Shown in pieces: positions 39,445 to 48,365 of a stretch of DNA of 64,000 nucleotides. Source of the DNA: Planctomycetaceae bacterium (lineage in GTDB: Bacteria > Planctomycetota > Planctomycetia > Planctomycetales > Planctomycetaceae); contig JANSXP010000026.1 of NCBI GenBank assembly GCA_024742875.1, positions 21,376-85,375 on the forward strand, written 5' to 3'. Positions within the stretch are counted from its first letter, which is position 1. Every line of letters starts with the position of its first letter. A program made the translations under genes and the position numbers. A model generated the notes under the pieces. It was not told the origin of the DNA. It did not search any database and was given only the letters and a program-made list of their open reading frames with translations.

Positions 39445-40484
39445 AACCACTCCGCGGCGCCGTTATTGGCGCAGGGTATTTCAGTCAGTTTCATTTCGAC
39501 GCGTGGCAGAGAATCGAAGGCTGCGAGATTGTTGCAGTCTGCGATACGTCGCCCGAGGCGGCCGCCACGGCGGCAAAGACCTGGAACATTTCCGGGCAGT
39601 ACTCAGATATTGATCAACTGCTGCAGCAGGAACGTCTGGATTTTGTTGACATCGTCACTCGTCCGGACACACACCTGCGGCTGGTACAGGCGGTCGCCGC
39701 CAGAGGCCTGCCGATCATCTGCCAGAAAGCTCTGGCTCCCACGATCGGCGAGGCGCAGCAGATCGTGGCCATCGCCCGTCGTAGTGGCGTGCCGTTCATG
39801 GTCCACGAGAATTTTCGCTTTCAACCATGGTATCGTGAGATTCGCCGACAGATCGAAGCACACGCTATCGGCGAAAAACTGCACAGCATCAGCTTTCGGT
39901 GCCGTACCGGCGACGGCTGGCAGCCGGACGCGTATCTGGCCAGACAGCCTTATTTCCGGGACATGCCTCGGCTGTTGATCTTTGAAACGGGCGTGCATTT
40001 TGTGGACACGTACCGCTACCTGGTTGGAGAGATCGACGGCGTTTACGCCTCACTCAAGCGGCTCAACGGCGACATCGCCGGCGAAGACGCGGGCGTGGTG
40101 ATGTTCGAATTTCAGTCCGGCGCGACCGGAATCTGGGACGCCAATCGCTATAACGAGCCCGCCTCTGCTGACGCCCGCTTCACGTTCGGAGAAGCGATTG
40201 TGGAAGGCAGTGGCGGCACCATCCGGCTTTACGGAAACGGTCGGCTGACGCTTCAGCCCCTCGATCAGCCGGAAAGAGACCTCGATTACAACTATTCACG
40301 ACACGGGTTTGCGGGCGACTGTGTCTTTGCCACGCAGCAGCATTTTGTCGATCAGCTGCGCGCCGGCGAGGATTTTGAGACCAGCGGCGAACAGTATCTG
40401 AAATCGCTGCAGGTGGTCGAAGCCATCTACGAATCGGCCACAGACCGCACACCAGTCCGCGGTCTGCAGGGAGAGGCATCATGA
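39441..40484 (+). CDS. Gfo/Idh/MocA family oxidoreductase
   Basis: 347 residues. The Rossmann fold opens AVIGAGYFSQFHFDAW, followed by VAVCDTSPEAAATA and the conserved Lys segment QKALAPTIGEAQ (normally EKP). The C-terminal sheet domain has HENFRFQPWYREIRRQIE and FETGVHFVDTYRYLVGE. Members are NAD(P)-dependent sugar or acid-sugar dehydrogenases. Overlapping start and stop codons on both sides show tight coupling within the operon. Substrate unknown. Confidence 0.9.
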   Translation: MKPLRGAVIGAGYFSQFHFDAWQRIEGCEIVAVCDTSPEAAATAAKTWNISGQYSDIDQLLQQERLDFVDIVTRPDTHLRLVQAVAARGLPIICQKALAPTIGEAQQIVAIARRSGVPFMVHENFRFQPWYREIRRQIEAHAIGEKLHSISFRCRTGDGWQPDAYLARQPYFRDMPRLLIFETGVHFVDTYRYLVGEIDGVYASLKRLNGDIAGEDAGVVMFEFQSGATGIWDANRYNEPASADARFTFGEAIVEGSGGTIRLYGNGRLTLQPLDQPERDLDYNYSRHGFAGDCVFATQQHFVDQLRAGEDFETSGEQYLKSLQVVEAIYESATDRTPVRGLQGEAS

Positions 40485-41125
40485 AGGTCATCGACCTGAG
40501 CCTGCCTGTAAGCAGCGACATGCCCGGCGTGGAGATTTCAGTGGCCAGGGAACTGGAGCGGGACGGCTGGAACGCCACGACGCTGAATCTTTACTCCCAC
40601 TGTGGCACGCACATGGACGCGCCAAAGCACTTTCTGCCGGACGGGGCATCACTGGATTTTCTGGACCTGTCCGTATGCCTCGGTCCGGCAACTTTAATCA
40701 ATCTTGCTCCGGCTGATCCGGCTCAGCTGATCACCGTGAAGGACCTCGGTGATCAGGCTGAGTCGGTCTTACCAGGCAGTCGACTGCTGTTTCGCACCGA
40801 CTGGCACAAGCGTTACGGAACCGCCGACTATCGGGATGCCCTGCCGCGGATCTCGCTGTCGCTGGCAGAATGGCTGGTGGAAAAACGCGTCGCGCTGATT
40901 GGCGTAGAGCCACCTTCAGTTGCCGACGTCAACAACATGCAGGAACTAACCGAAGTCCACCAGACACTGTTTCGCGGCGATGTGCGAATTGTTGAGGGAC
41001 TGGCCCATTTGGATCAGATCACCGCACCAAACTTCGATTTCATCGCTCTGCCATTACTGATCAGAAACGGCGACGGCTGTCCCGTTCGAGCGATCGCCGT
41101 TGAGCACGACACTCCCGCTTCCTGA
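40481..41125 (+). CDS. Cyclase family protein (kynurenine formamidase-like hydrolase)
   Basis: 214 residues. The family motif HxGTHxDxPxH is visible as HCGTHMDAPKHF, with LIGVEPPSVAD near the C-terminus, matching the metal-dependent cyclase/formamidase family (PF04199). In this operon it could hydrolyse a lactone or amide of an acid sugar, which is inference. Its start overlaps the oxidoreductase stop, and its end overlaps the next gene's start by 26 bases. Confidence 0.88.
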   Translation: MKVIDLSLPVSSDMPGVEISVARELERDGWNATTLNLYSHCGTHMDAPKHFLPDGASLDFLDLSVCLGPATLINLAPADPAQLITVKDLGDQAESVLPGSRLLFRTDWHKRYGTADYRDALPRISLSLAEWLVEKRVALIGVEPPSVADVNNMQELTEVHQTLFRGDVRIVEGLAHLDQITAPNFDFIALPLLIRNGDGCPVRAIAVEHDTPAS

Positions 41126-42440
41126 ATCCCCCGACAGCACCTTGAACAGTCCTCCCACAACCCGACGCCTGGCTCTTGGCTGCATCGCCGACGATGTGAC
41201 GGGCGCGACAGATCTGGCCACCGCCCTGGCCCAGGGAGGCCTGCGCGTGCTGCAGGTCTTCGGGACAGACGGCATCGATACGATCCCTGCCGAACGGGAC
41301 GTGGACGCCGTGGTGGTGGCATTGAAGACGCGTTCCGTGCCCGTCGGAGAAGCCGTCAGCAGAAGTCTGCGGGCGTTTACGCAACTGTCGGAACTTGGTG
41401 CGGAGCGGTTTTACTTCAAGTACTGTTCGACATTTGACTCCACGAGTGACGGAAATATTGGTCCCGTCACTGAGGCACTGATGGACGCATTGGGCGTGCA
41501 GCAGACTCTTTACTGTCCCGCATTTCCGGAAGCAGGACGGACCGTGTTCAATGGGCATTTATTTGTCGACCGACAACTGCTGCACGAATCGCCACTAAAA
41601 GACCACCCGCTGAATCCCATGACGGACGCGAGCCTGATTCGGCATCTGCAGCAGCAGGTGTCGGGAGCCGTGGGACTGCTGCCACATGAGACGATCGACA
41701 GCGGCCCCGATGCTATTCGCTCTGTACTGCAGCAGTTGAGCGAAAAAGGAGTGCAGCATGTCATTGTGGACACGTGCCATGATCAGCATTTGGCGACGAT
41801 CAGCCGTGTGGCCGGAGCAATGAAACTGGTCACGGGCGGTTCCGGACTGGCCGCATTTTTGCCGGAGAATTACCAGTCACAGGGACTCACCTCGACCAGG
41901 CCAAAGGCCGCGAAGCTGCCGCAGGTTTCCGGAAGGGCGGCTGTGATTGCAGGCAGTTGCTCAGCCGCCACTGTCGCGCAAGTGGCCGACTGGAAGGACA
42001 AAGGCCTGTCCTGGGATGTGGATGTCCAGGCGGTGATGAAGGACGCTGGGGAACAGCTGCAGCAACTAACGGCGTGGCTGGCAAACACAGATGGCCGACC
42101 GGTGTTGATCTGTTCGTCGGCCACACCGGAACGAGTGGCGCAACTGCAAAGTGAGTTTGGCGCGACGACAGTCGCCCATGCTCTGGAAGATTTCCTGTCA
42201 CGTGCCGCCGTTCTGCTGGCCAGCGAGTATGGTGTGCGGCGATTTGTTGTGGCCGGAGGAGAAACATCGGGAGCGGTGACGGCCGCGCTGGGCGTCACGG
42301 CGGTCCGCATCGGTCCCAACATCTGCCCGGGGGTGCCGTGGACCGAATCGCTGCAGGAACGCCCGCTGGCATTGGCCCTGAAGTCGGGAAACTTTGGTGA
42401 TCTCCAGTTTTTCACCCAGGCCCTGGAGATGCTGCCATGA
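41100..42440 (+). CDS. Four-carbon acid sugar kinase (DUF1537 family), 3-oxo-tetronate kinase-like
   Basis: 446 residues from a TTG at 41100 inside the preceding gene; a TTG at 41142 is the alternative, and no ATG is available. Signature segments are GCIADDVTGATDLATALA at the N-terminus, FYFKYCSTFDSTSDGNIGP, and VVAGGETSGAVTAALGV at the ATP end. DUF1537 proteins phosphorylate four-carbon acid sugars such as threonate, erythronate and 3-oxo-tetronate. The FDST/GNIGP wording and the adjacent decarboxylase favour the OtnK type. Overlaps the next gene by four bases. Confidence 0.85.
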   Translation: MSTTLPLPESPDSTLNSPPTTRRLALGCIADDVTGATDLATALAQGGLRVLQVFGTDGIDTIPAERDVDAVVVALKTRSVPVGEAVSRSLRAFTQLSELGAERFYFKYCSTFDSTSDGNIGPVTEALMDALGVQQTLYCPAFPEAGRTVFNGHLFVDRQLLHESPLKDHPLNPMTDASLIRHLQQQVSGAVGLLPHETIDSGPDAIRSVLQQLSEKGVQHVIVDTCHDQHLATISRVAGAMKLVTGGSGLAAFLPENYQSQGLTSTRPKAAKLPQVSGRAAVIAGSCSAATVAQVADWKDKGLSWDVDVQAVMKDAGEQLQQLTAWLANTDGRPVLICSSATPERVAQLQSEFGATTVAHALEDFLSRAAVLLASEYGVRRFVVAGGETSGAVTAALGVTAVRIGPNICPGVPWTESLQERPLALALKSGNFGDLQFFTQALEMLP

Positions 42441-43069
42441 CAGAAAGAGACCTCAGAGAGAGAATCGCAGAGCAGGGCGCATCATTGTTTGACCGGGGGC
42501 TGACGGCCGGGAGTTCGGGCAATATCAGCGTCAGGCTGCCCGATGGCATGCTGGTCACCCCAACCAATTCCTGCCTGGGTCGTCTGGATCCGGACCGCAT
42601 TTCCCGTCTCGACTCGGTCGGCAATCTGCTGTCGGGCGACAAGCCCTCCAAAGAAGCGTTTCTGCATCAGTCCATGTATCGTGCCCGACCGCAGGAAGAA
42701 GCCATCGTGCATCTGCACTCAACGCACTCCGTGGCGGTCTCCTGCCTGGACGGCATCGATGAAGACGATGTGCTGCCTCCCATCACAGCTTACTACGTGA
42801 TGCGCGTCGGCACGTTGCCACTGGTTCCCTACTTCCCTCCCGGAGACGACAGTCTGGCGGAAGCCGTGGAGAAAGCGGCCGGGCTGTCCCGAGCCGTGCT
42901 GTTGTCCAATCACGGACCGGTCGTATCCGGCAAAAGCCTCGATGCGGCTGTCAACTCGACAGAAGAACTGGAAGAAACCGCACGGCTGTTCCTGCTGCTG
43001 CGTCATGAGCAAACTCGATTCCTGACCGAACAGCAGGTCAGTGAACTGCAGGCTCGTTTTCCCAACTAA
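42437..43069 (+). CDS. Class II aldolase/decarboxylase, 3-oxo-tetronate 4-phosphate decarboxylase-like
   Basis: 210 residues of the L-fuculose-phosphate aldolase fold. It has the phosphate loop GSSGNISVRLPDG, the catalytic-acid region PSKEAFLHQ, and the metal histidines in VHLHSTHSVAV. OtnC enzymes, found next to DUF1537 kinases, decarboxylate 3-oxo-tetronate 4-phosphate to dihydroxyacetone phosphate. The direct overlap with the kinase gene supports this role; aldolase activity is the alternative. Confidence 0.85.
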   Translation: MTERDLRERIAEQGASLFDRGLTAGSSGNISVRLPDGMLVTPTNSCLGRLDPDRISRLDSVGNLLSGDKPSKEAFLHQSMYRARPQEEAIVHLHSTHSVAVSCLDGIDEDDVLPPITAYYVMRVGTLPLVPYFPPGDDSLAEAVEKAAGLSRAVLLSNHGPVVSGKSLDAAVNSTEELEETARLFLLLRHEQTRFLTEQQVSELQARFPN

Positions 43070-43102
43070 CCCTCCTTTACGATCTGATCGCGACATCCTG
43101 AA

Positions 43103-44209
43103 ATGAACTCTTATCGAATTGCTCTGCTGCCCGGCGACGGGATTGGCCCCGAATGCATGGACGCCACCCGCGTTGTGCTGGATCGGCTGATCGCAGAATC
43201 CACCGACCTGCATCTTTCCTTCACCTCACACGATGCGGGTGCTGATTATTATCGCCGCACCGGAGAGACCATTACCCGCGATGCTTTGGACGACTGCGTC
43301 GCGGCCAACGCCGTATTGCTGTCGGCCATCGGGCTGCCTGATGTCCGACAGCCGGACGGGACCGAAGTCCAGCCGACGATGATGGTGGGCCTGCGGCGCG
43401 CCCTGAATGTGCACTCCGCCGTTCGCCCGGTGAAGCTCTACCCGGGCGCACCATGTGCCTTGAAAGACACGGGCCCCGGTATTGACTTTGTCGTCATTCG
43501 AGAAAATCTGGAGGGTCTGTTTGCGTCCTTCGGGGGCGGCGCCAAAGTGGGCAATGAAGTGGCCACAGACACGCTCGTCGTCACCCGCAAAGGCACCTCT
43601 CAGGTCGCGGATTTCGCCTTTCGTCTGGCACAGCGACGCAACGGTCGCCCGTCCGACGGAAAAAAAATGGTAACCTGCGTGGACAAGGCCAACGTCTTTC
43701 GCAGCCTGGCGTTTTTTCGCGAAGTGTTCTTTGACGTGGCGGCCTCCTATCCGGACATCGACAGCAGCGCTGTTTATGTGGATGCGATGAGTCTGTACAT
43801 GGTCCAGAACCCGTGGGACTTTGACGTGCTGGTCATGGAAAATCAGTTCGGTGACATTTTGTCCGATCTGGGTGCTGGCATCGTGGGTGGCCTGGGACTG
43901 GGGCCATCTGGTGAAATCGGTGAAGACCATGCTCTGTTCCAGCCATCTCACGGGACGGCTCCGCAGCTGGCCGGCAAAAACGTGGCCAACCCTCTGGCCA
44001 CCATTCTGTCCGCGGCCATGATGCTGGACTGGCTGGGTGATCGTCACAATGATAACGCCTGTCTGGAGGCAGCCGTCGCCGTCGAATCCGCGGTGGCTCA
44101 GATCCTCGCCGAAGGGGATGTCCTGACTCCCGATCTGGGCGGTTCAGCATCCACGACAGACGTCGCTCAGACTGTTGCCGATCGACTGGCAGTCGCGTCC
44201 GCACGCTAA
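43103..44209 (+). CDS. Isocitrate/isopropylmalate-family dehydrogenase, possible acid-sugar enzyme
   Basis: 368 residues with [39 protein letters not shown] carrying the catalytic Lys, and [16 protein letters not shown] at the cofactor site. It is paralogous to leuB at 9246 but differs at the substrate loop, where [11 protein letters not shown] replaces [10 protein letters not shown]. In related pathways PdxA2-type enzymes of this fold oxidise phosphorylated tetronates; tartrate dehydrogenases also belong here. In this operon it probably oxidises a tetronate or tartrate-like acid. It is the last tight gene of the operon, 33 bases after the aldolase. Confidence 0.82.
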   Translation: MNSYRIALLPGDGIGPECMDATRVVLDRLIAESTDLHLSFTSHDAGADYYRRTGETITRDALDDCVAANAVLLSAIGLPDVRQPDGTEVQPTMMVGLRRALNVHSAVRPVKLYPGAPCALKDTGPGIDFVVIRENLEGLFASFGGGAKVGNEVATDTLVVTRKGTSQVADFAFRLAQRRNGRPSDGKKMVTCVDKANVFRSLAFFREVFFDVAASYPDIDSSAVYVDAMSLYMVQNPWDFDVLVMENQFGDILSDLGAGIVGGLGLGPSGEIGEDHALFQPSHGTAPQLAGKNVANPLATILSAAMMLDWLGDRHNDNACLEAAVAVESAVAQILAEGDVLTPDLGGSASTTDVAQTVADRLAVASAR

Positions 44210-44261
44210 AACACTCCTTCCTCCACTCACACACTCATCCCCCCTGACACGAGGCTTCTTC

Positions 44262-47200
44262 ATGCGACAGGCACTGCCTTTCCTTCTCCTGCTCTTTGTA
44301 ACGTCCTTCCCGCAGGCAATCGGCCAACAGCCGATCGTGGGCTCCGACACGGTCTTTGCCGAAAAAAACGGCCTGATCGCCGTGGAAGCCGAGCACTTCT
44401 TTGACCAGTCAAAATCCGACGTCCGCGCGTTCTACCTGACACACAAAGATCAAACACCAGACGTCACGCCGGACGGCGACCCAGCGCATGTGGGCGGTGC
44501 CAGCGGCGGCGCTTATCTGGAAATCCTCCCGGACACCCGCCGCACGCACGATGACAAGCTGATCCGCGGTGTCAACTTTATGCCCGAGCCTGGCAAAATG
44601 GCGGTTGTCAGCTACAAGGTCAACATTCAGACTCCCGGCAAATATTACGTCTGGGTACGAGCCCACTCGACCGGCTCAGAAGACAACGGACTGCACGTGG
44701 GCATCGACGGCACATGGCCGGAAAGTGGCCAGCGGCTGCAGTGGTGTCAGGGCAAGAAGACGTGGCGGTGGGACAGTCGGCAGCGGACGGAGAAAGTGCA
44801 CTGCGGCGAGCCGCACAAGATCTTTCTGCAGATCGATCAGCCGGGTGAGCACACGATTCACTTCTCTATGCGTGAAGACGGATTCGAATTTGACAAGTGG
44901 CTGATGACCACCAACCGCGACTTTGCCCCACCAGAAGGTCACGGCCCGGCCCCCATTGCCTCATCGGGCTCTTTGCCAAAGTCGTTTCCCCTGGTCAAGG
45001 CGCCCGCCCCGGCTCCGGCAGAGCCGCTGAATCCACAGCCAGACGCCATTTCTCAGGCGGCCACGGCCACCATGCCGGCCGCACTGTTTGCCAAAAGCAA
45101 AACCACGGGCTTCTATCTCGACAAAGGCAAATGGCTGGCCGTCAATCCGGATCAAAACAAACAGGGATCGGCCAGCCGGACGTTTCCTTATCCCACCGGT
45201 GTTTACAACGTCACGCTGATGGCCGTCGGCGAGAATGATGGACAGTCGACCTACACCGTGCAGATCGATGAGGAAACGCTTGGAAATTTCCGATGTCCTC
45301 TCAGCAAAGAAATGTTTGAGGTCGGCAGCAGGTACCACAAAACGTTTGCCGGGGTGCAGATCACAGAGGGCGCCATCGTTGGTGTGACGGCAGCGATCGG
45401 CAGCAGTGACGGACAGGAATACAGCCGAGCCCGCTGGGCGGGTGTGGCCTTCGAGCCGGCCAATGCAGCCACGCGAAAAGCGCTGGCCCCGGTCCTGAAG
45501 AAAATGGCGGCCACGACGACGAAAGAGCCGCAGCGTGACCGAAGCACCAGCCCCACCACACCGTCTGCCAAAGAGCCACTGCAGACACCTCGCTCAGCCC
45601 ACGGTGACGGCACGATCACAGTCAGTGGAGAATCGAAACGCTGGCACAAAATGACGTTGAGCATGGCCGGTCCATGGGCACACGAAAAAGACAACCAGCC
45701 GAATCCGTTCACCGACTATCGTATGACAGTCACGTTCCGCCATGCCGATGGAACCACGCTGGCGATTCCTGGATACTTTGCGGCCGATGGCGATGCGGGT
45801 AACTCATCTGCCGAATCCGGCAACGTGTGGAAGGCACACTTTGCCCCCGCCCTGACCGGAAAATGGGACTACACCGTGTCGTTTCGCCAGGGCCCCAAAG
45901 TCGCCGTGAATCTCGACATGGCGGGCAAAGCGGTGGCCCCGTTCGACGGCAAGACGGGCACGCTGATGGTCGCCTCCAGCGATAAATCGGGGCGTGACCT
46001 GCGGGCCCACGGGCGACTGCAGTACACGGGCAAACGCTATCTGCAGTTCGCCGGTACGGGGCAGTACTTTCTGAAAGTTGGTGCCGACGCTCCAGAGACA
46101 CTGCTGGCCTACGCGGACTTTGACAACACGATTGCTGGTAACCCCAAAAAAGCGCCCATCAAAACCTGGGCGCCGCACCTGCAGGACTGGAATGACGGTG
46201 ATCCCACATGGGGTGATGGCCGCGGCAAAGCGCTCATCGGTGCCGTGAACTACCTGTCAGGAAAAGGCTGCAACGCATTTTCGTTCCTGACATACAACGC
46301 CGGCGGAGATGGTGACAATGTCTGGCCGTTTATTCAGCGGGAAGACAAACTGCACTATGACTGCAGCAAGCTTGATCAGTGGGGGCTTGTCTTTGACCAC
46401 GGCACGGCCAAAGGCATGTATCTGCACTTTAAGATGCAGGAAACTGAAAACGATGATCACAACAAAGGCAAGGGCGGCAACTTCGTCCCTGAGTGTCTTG
46501 ATGGCGGCAACCTGGGCGTGCAGCGAAAGCTCTATTGCCGTGAACTGATTGCTCGTTTTGGTCACAACCTCGCGCTGAACTGGAATCTGGGAGAGGAAAA
46601 CACGCAGACCAACCAACAGCAACAGGCCATGATCAATTACATCGCGGCAGTGGATGCGTACGATAACCACATCGTCATTCACACTTACCCCGGCGAGCAG
46701 GACAAGGTCTACCGCCCGCTGCTGGGAGAAAATTCGAAACTGACGGGCGTCTCGCTGCAAAACAGCAGTCTGCGCACCACTCACGAACAGACAGTCAAGT
46801 GGGTCCAGGCTTCAGAGGCCGCCGGTCGACCATGGGTGGTGGCCTTTGATGAGTCCGGCTCCGCGAAACACGCTCAGTGTCCTGACCTGGGCTACAACGG
46901 ATTCGACGGTCGCGATCGCTCCGGCAAGATGGCCCACACCCAGCATGAAGTCCGCCAGCAGACTCTGTGGGGTACGCTGATGGGTGGCGGTGCCGGCAAC
47001 GAGTACTACTTCGGTTATCAGTTTGATCAAAACGACATCGTGTGTGAAGACTGGCGAAGTCGCGATCAAAGCTGGGACTATTGCCGCATTGCCATCTCAT
47101 TCTTTCATGATCACAAGGTGCCATTCTGGGAGATGAGCAACGCAGATCAACTGGTCGGCAATCAGGCGCATGCCGCCGGACGTTTCTGCCTGGCCAAAGC

Positions 47201-47522
47201 GAACGACACATACGTTGTTTACCTGCCAGAAGGGGGCAACGCAGAACTGGATCTGTCGGACGCCAAAGGAGCATTTGAAGTCCTGTGGTTCAACCCGCGT
47301 TCCGGGGGCGATCTGGTCACTGGCAGGGTTGGCACCGTGCAGGGCAGTGGGCGTGTCAAACTGGGTATGCCTCCAGCAGATGCCGGCGATGACTGGGTGG
47401 TGCTCATTCGACGCTCAACAGTCACGGCGTCCGTGGGACAGTGGGAAACCATTGAGACCATTGGGAAGCCGACAGCACGCCATGAAGCAGCCCTGGTTGC
47501 TTCAAAAAAAAACTCTACCTGA
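44262..47522 (+). CDS. Large secreted DUF5060 glycan-active protein, N-terminal part of a frame-broken fusion
   Basis: 1086 residues from the ATG at 44262 (GAGG at 44251). A signal peptide is followed by a CBM35-like module ([32 protein letters not shown]), a second beta-sandwich with a Pro-rich linker, a DUF5060 domain ([36 protein letters not shown]), and a TIM-barrel-like catalytic region ([27 protein letters not shown], a candidate Glu pair). Near the end is a collagen-binding-like sheet ([20 protein letters not shown]). The last ~25 residues, [16 protein letters not shown], are the first half of a kelch repeat whose second half continues in the -1 frame at 47510. So the full product probably runs to 48343. 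Likely a polysaccharide-processing enzyme; no glycosidase activity is shown. Confidence 0.8.
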   Translation: MRQALPFLLLLFVTSFPQAIGQQPIVGSDTVFAEKNGLIAVEAEHFFDQSKSDVRAFYLTHKDQTPDVTPDGDPAHVGGASGGAYLEILPDTRRTHDDKLIRGVNFMPEPGKMAVVSYKVNIQTPGKYYVWVRAHSTGSEDNGLHVGIDGTWPESGQRLQWCQGKKTWRWDSRQRTEKVHCGEPHKIFLQIDQPGEHTIHFSMREDGFEFDKWLMTTNRDFAPPEGHGPAPIASSGSLPKSFPLVKAPAPAPAEPLNPQPDAISQAATATMPAALFAKSKTTGFYLDKGKWLAVNPDQNKQGSASRTFPYPTGVYNVTLMAVGENDGQSTYTVQIDEETLGNFRCPLSKEMFEVGSRYHKTFAGVQITEGAIVGVTAAIGSSDGQEYSRARWAGVAFEPANAATRKALAPVLKKMAATTTKEPQRDRSTSPTTPSAKEPLQTPRSAHGDGTITVSGESKRWHKMTLSMAGPWAHEKDNQPNPFTDYRMTVTFRHADGTTLAIPGYFAADGDAGNSSAESGNVWKAHFAPALTGKWDYTVSFRQGPKVAVNLDMAGKAVAPFDGKTGTLMVASSDKSGRDLRAHGRLQYTGKRYLQFAGTGQYFLKVGADAPETLLAYADFDNTIAGNPKKAPIKTWAPHLQDWNDGDPTWGDGRGKALIGAVNYLSGKGCNAFSFLTYNAGGDGDNVWPFIQREDKLHYDCSKLDQWGLVFDHGTAKGMYLHFKMQETENDDHNKGKGGNFVPECLDGGNLGVQRKLYCRELIARFGHNLALNWNLGEENTQTNQQQQAMINYIAAVDAYDNHIVIHTYPGEQDKVYRPLLGENSKLTGVSLQNSSLRTTHEQTVKWVQASEAAGRPWVVAFDESGSAKHAQCPDLGYNGFDGRDRSGKMAHTQHEVRQQTLWGTLMGGGAGNEYYFGYQFDQNDIVCEDWRSRDQSWDYCRIAISFFHDHKVPFWEMSNADQLVGNQAHAAGRFCLAKANDTYVVYLPEGGNAELDLSDAKGAFEVLWFNPRSGGDLVTGRVGTVQGSGRVKLGMPPADAGDDWVVLIRRSTVTASVGQWETIETIGKPTARHEAALVASKKNST
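47504..47512 (+). other. A9 tract with A_AAA_AAA slippery heptamer joining DUF5060 and kelch frames
   Basis: In the DUF5060 frame the run reads TCA AAA AAA AAC and then stops at 47520. The last base of TCA plus AAA AAA is the classical -1 slippery heptamer. In the -1 frame the sequence goes straight on with [18 protein letters not shown], completing the interrupted kelch repeat. One extra A in the assembly would give the same fusion. Confidence 0.7.
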
Positions 47523-47545
47523 TAGGTGGTCGCCGGATAAATCCG

Positions 47546-48343
47546 GTGGACGAGTATAACCCGGCCACCAATCGCTGGACTGAAAAATCCTTCACTCCAC
47601 TGGAGCTGCACCATTTCCAGGCAGTTCCGGTAGGTGAAGAGATCTATCTGATTGGTGCGATGACGGGGCCGTATCCGCGGGAAACACCGCTGGAGCAGGT
47701 TGTGATTTACCATCCGGAGCGGGACACGTTTCGGATGGGCCACACCATCCCCGTCGATCGGCGACGGGGCGCCGCGGGCGCCGCTTTCCATGAGGGACAG
47801 ATCTATCTCGCCGGAGGAATCACCAACGGTCATGTGGGTGGCTTCGTTCCCTGGCTGGATCGCTACGATCCCCAAACCGGCGACTGGGAACGCCTCGCCG
47901 ATGCGCCGCACTCGCGGGATCATTTTCAGGCGGTGATCTTTGGCGATCGCCTGTACGCTGCCGCCGGCCGGACGACCTCCCAGGCGACCAGACAGGTGTT
48001 TGAACTCACCGAACCGATTGTCGACGTGTACGACCTGAACGCTGGACGATGGTGCAGTCTGGTCGCACCTCTTCCAACGCCCCGAGCCGGAAACATGGCG
48101 TTTTCGTGGCAACAGCAGCTAATCATTGGTGGTGGTGAAGCTGCGCAGAAAACAGCATTCCACGAAGTCGAAGCCTTCAGTCCCGGCACCAACAGCTGGA
48201 CGGCGTGGCCATCTTTGCAGACTGGCCGCCATGGCAGCGGCTTCGCTGTCATTGGTGATTACGTCTACACGGCATCTGGCTGCGGCAACCGCGGTGGCTC
48301 GCCGGAGCTCACCACACTGGAACGTCTGAAACTGCCGCGATGA
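47546..48343 (+). CDS. Kelch-repeat domain, probable C-terminal part of the DUF5060 protein
   Basis: 265 residues from a GTG at 47546, but this GTG lies inside a kelch repeat and is unlikely to be a true start. Kelch motifs are regular: DEYNPATNRWTE, GQIYLAGG, WLDRYDPQTGDWERLADAP, DRLYAAAGR and NMAFSWQQQLIIGGGE, about five blades. The missing N-terminal half of the first blade is the end of the upstream ORF, in the other frame. Kelch propellers bind proteins or carbohydrates; some, such as galactose oxidase, carry catalytic sites, not seen here. Either a frameshift product or an orphan fragment. Confidence 0.75.
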   Translation: MDEYNPATNRWTEKSFTPLELHHFQAVPVGEEIYLIGAMTGPYPRETPLEQVVIYHPERDTFRMGHTIPVDRRRGAAGAAFHEGQIYLAGGITNGHVGGFVPWLDRYDPQTGDWERLADAPHSRDHFQAVIFGDRLYAAAGRTTSQATRQVFELTEPIVDVYDLNAGRWCSLVAPLPTPRAGNMAFSWQQQLIIGGGEAAQKTAFHEVEAFSPGTNSWTAWPSLQTGRHGSGFAVIGDYVYTASGCGNRGGSPELTTLERLKLPR

Positions 48344-48365
48344 GCGTGCGGCAGCCGGCGTCTGA

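Noticed and set aside
43226..44047. Antisense frame opposite the isopropylmalate-dehydrogenase-like gene
   Set aside because: Shadow of a well-conserved enzyme, Arg/His/Gln-rich without motifs.
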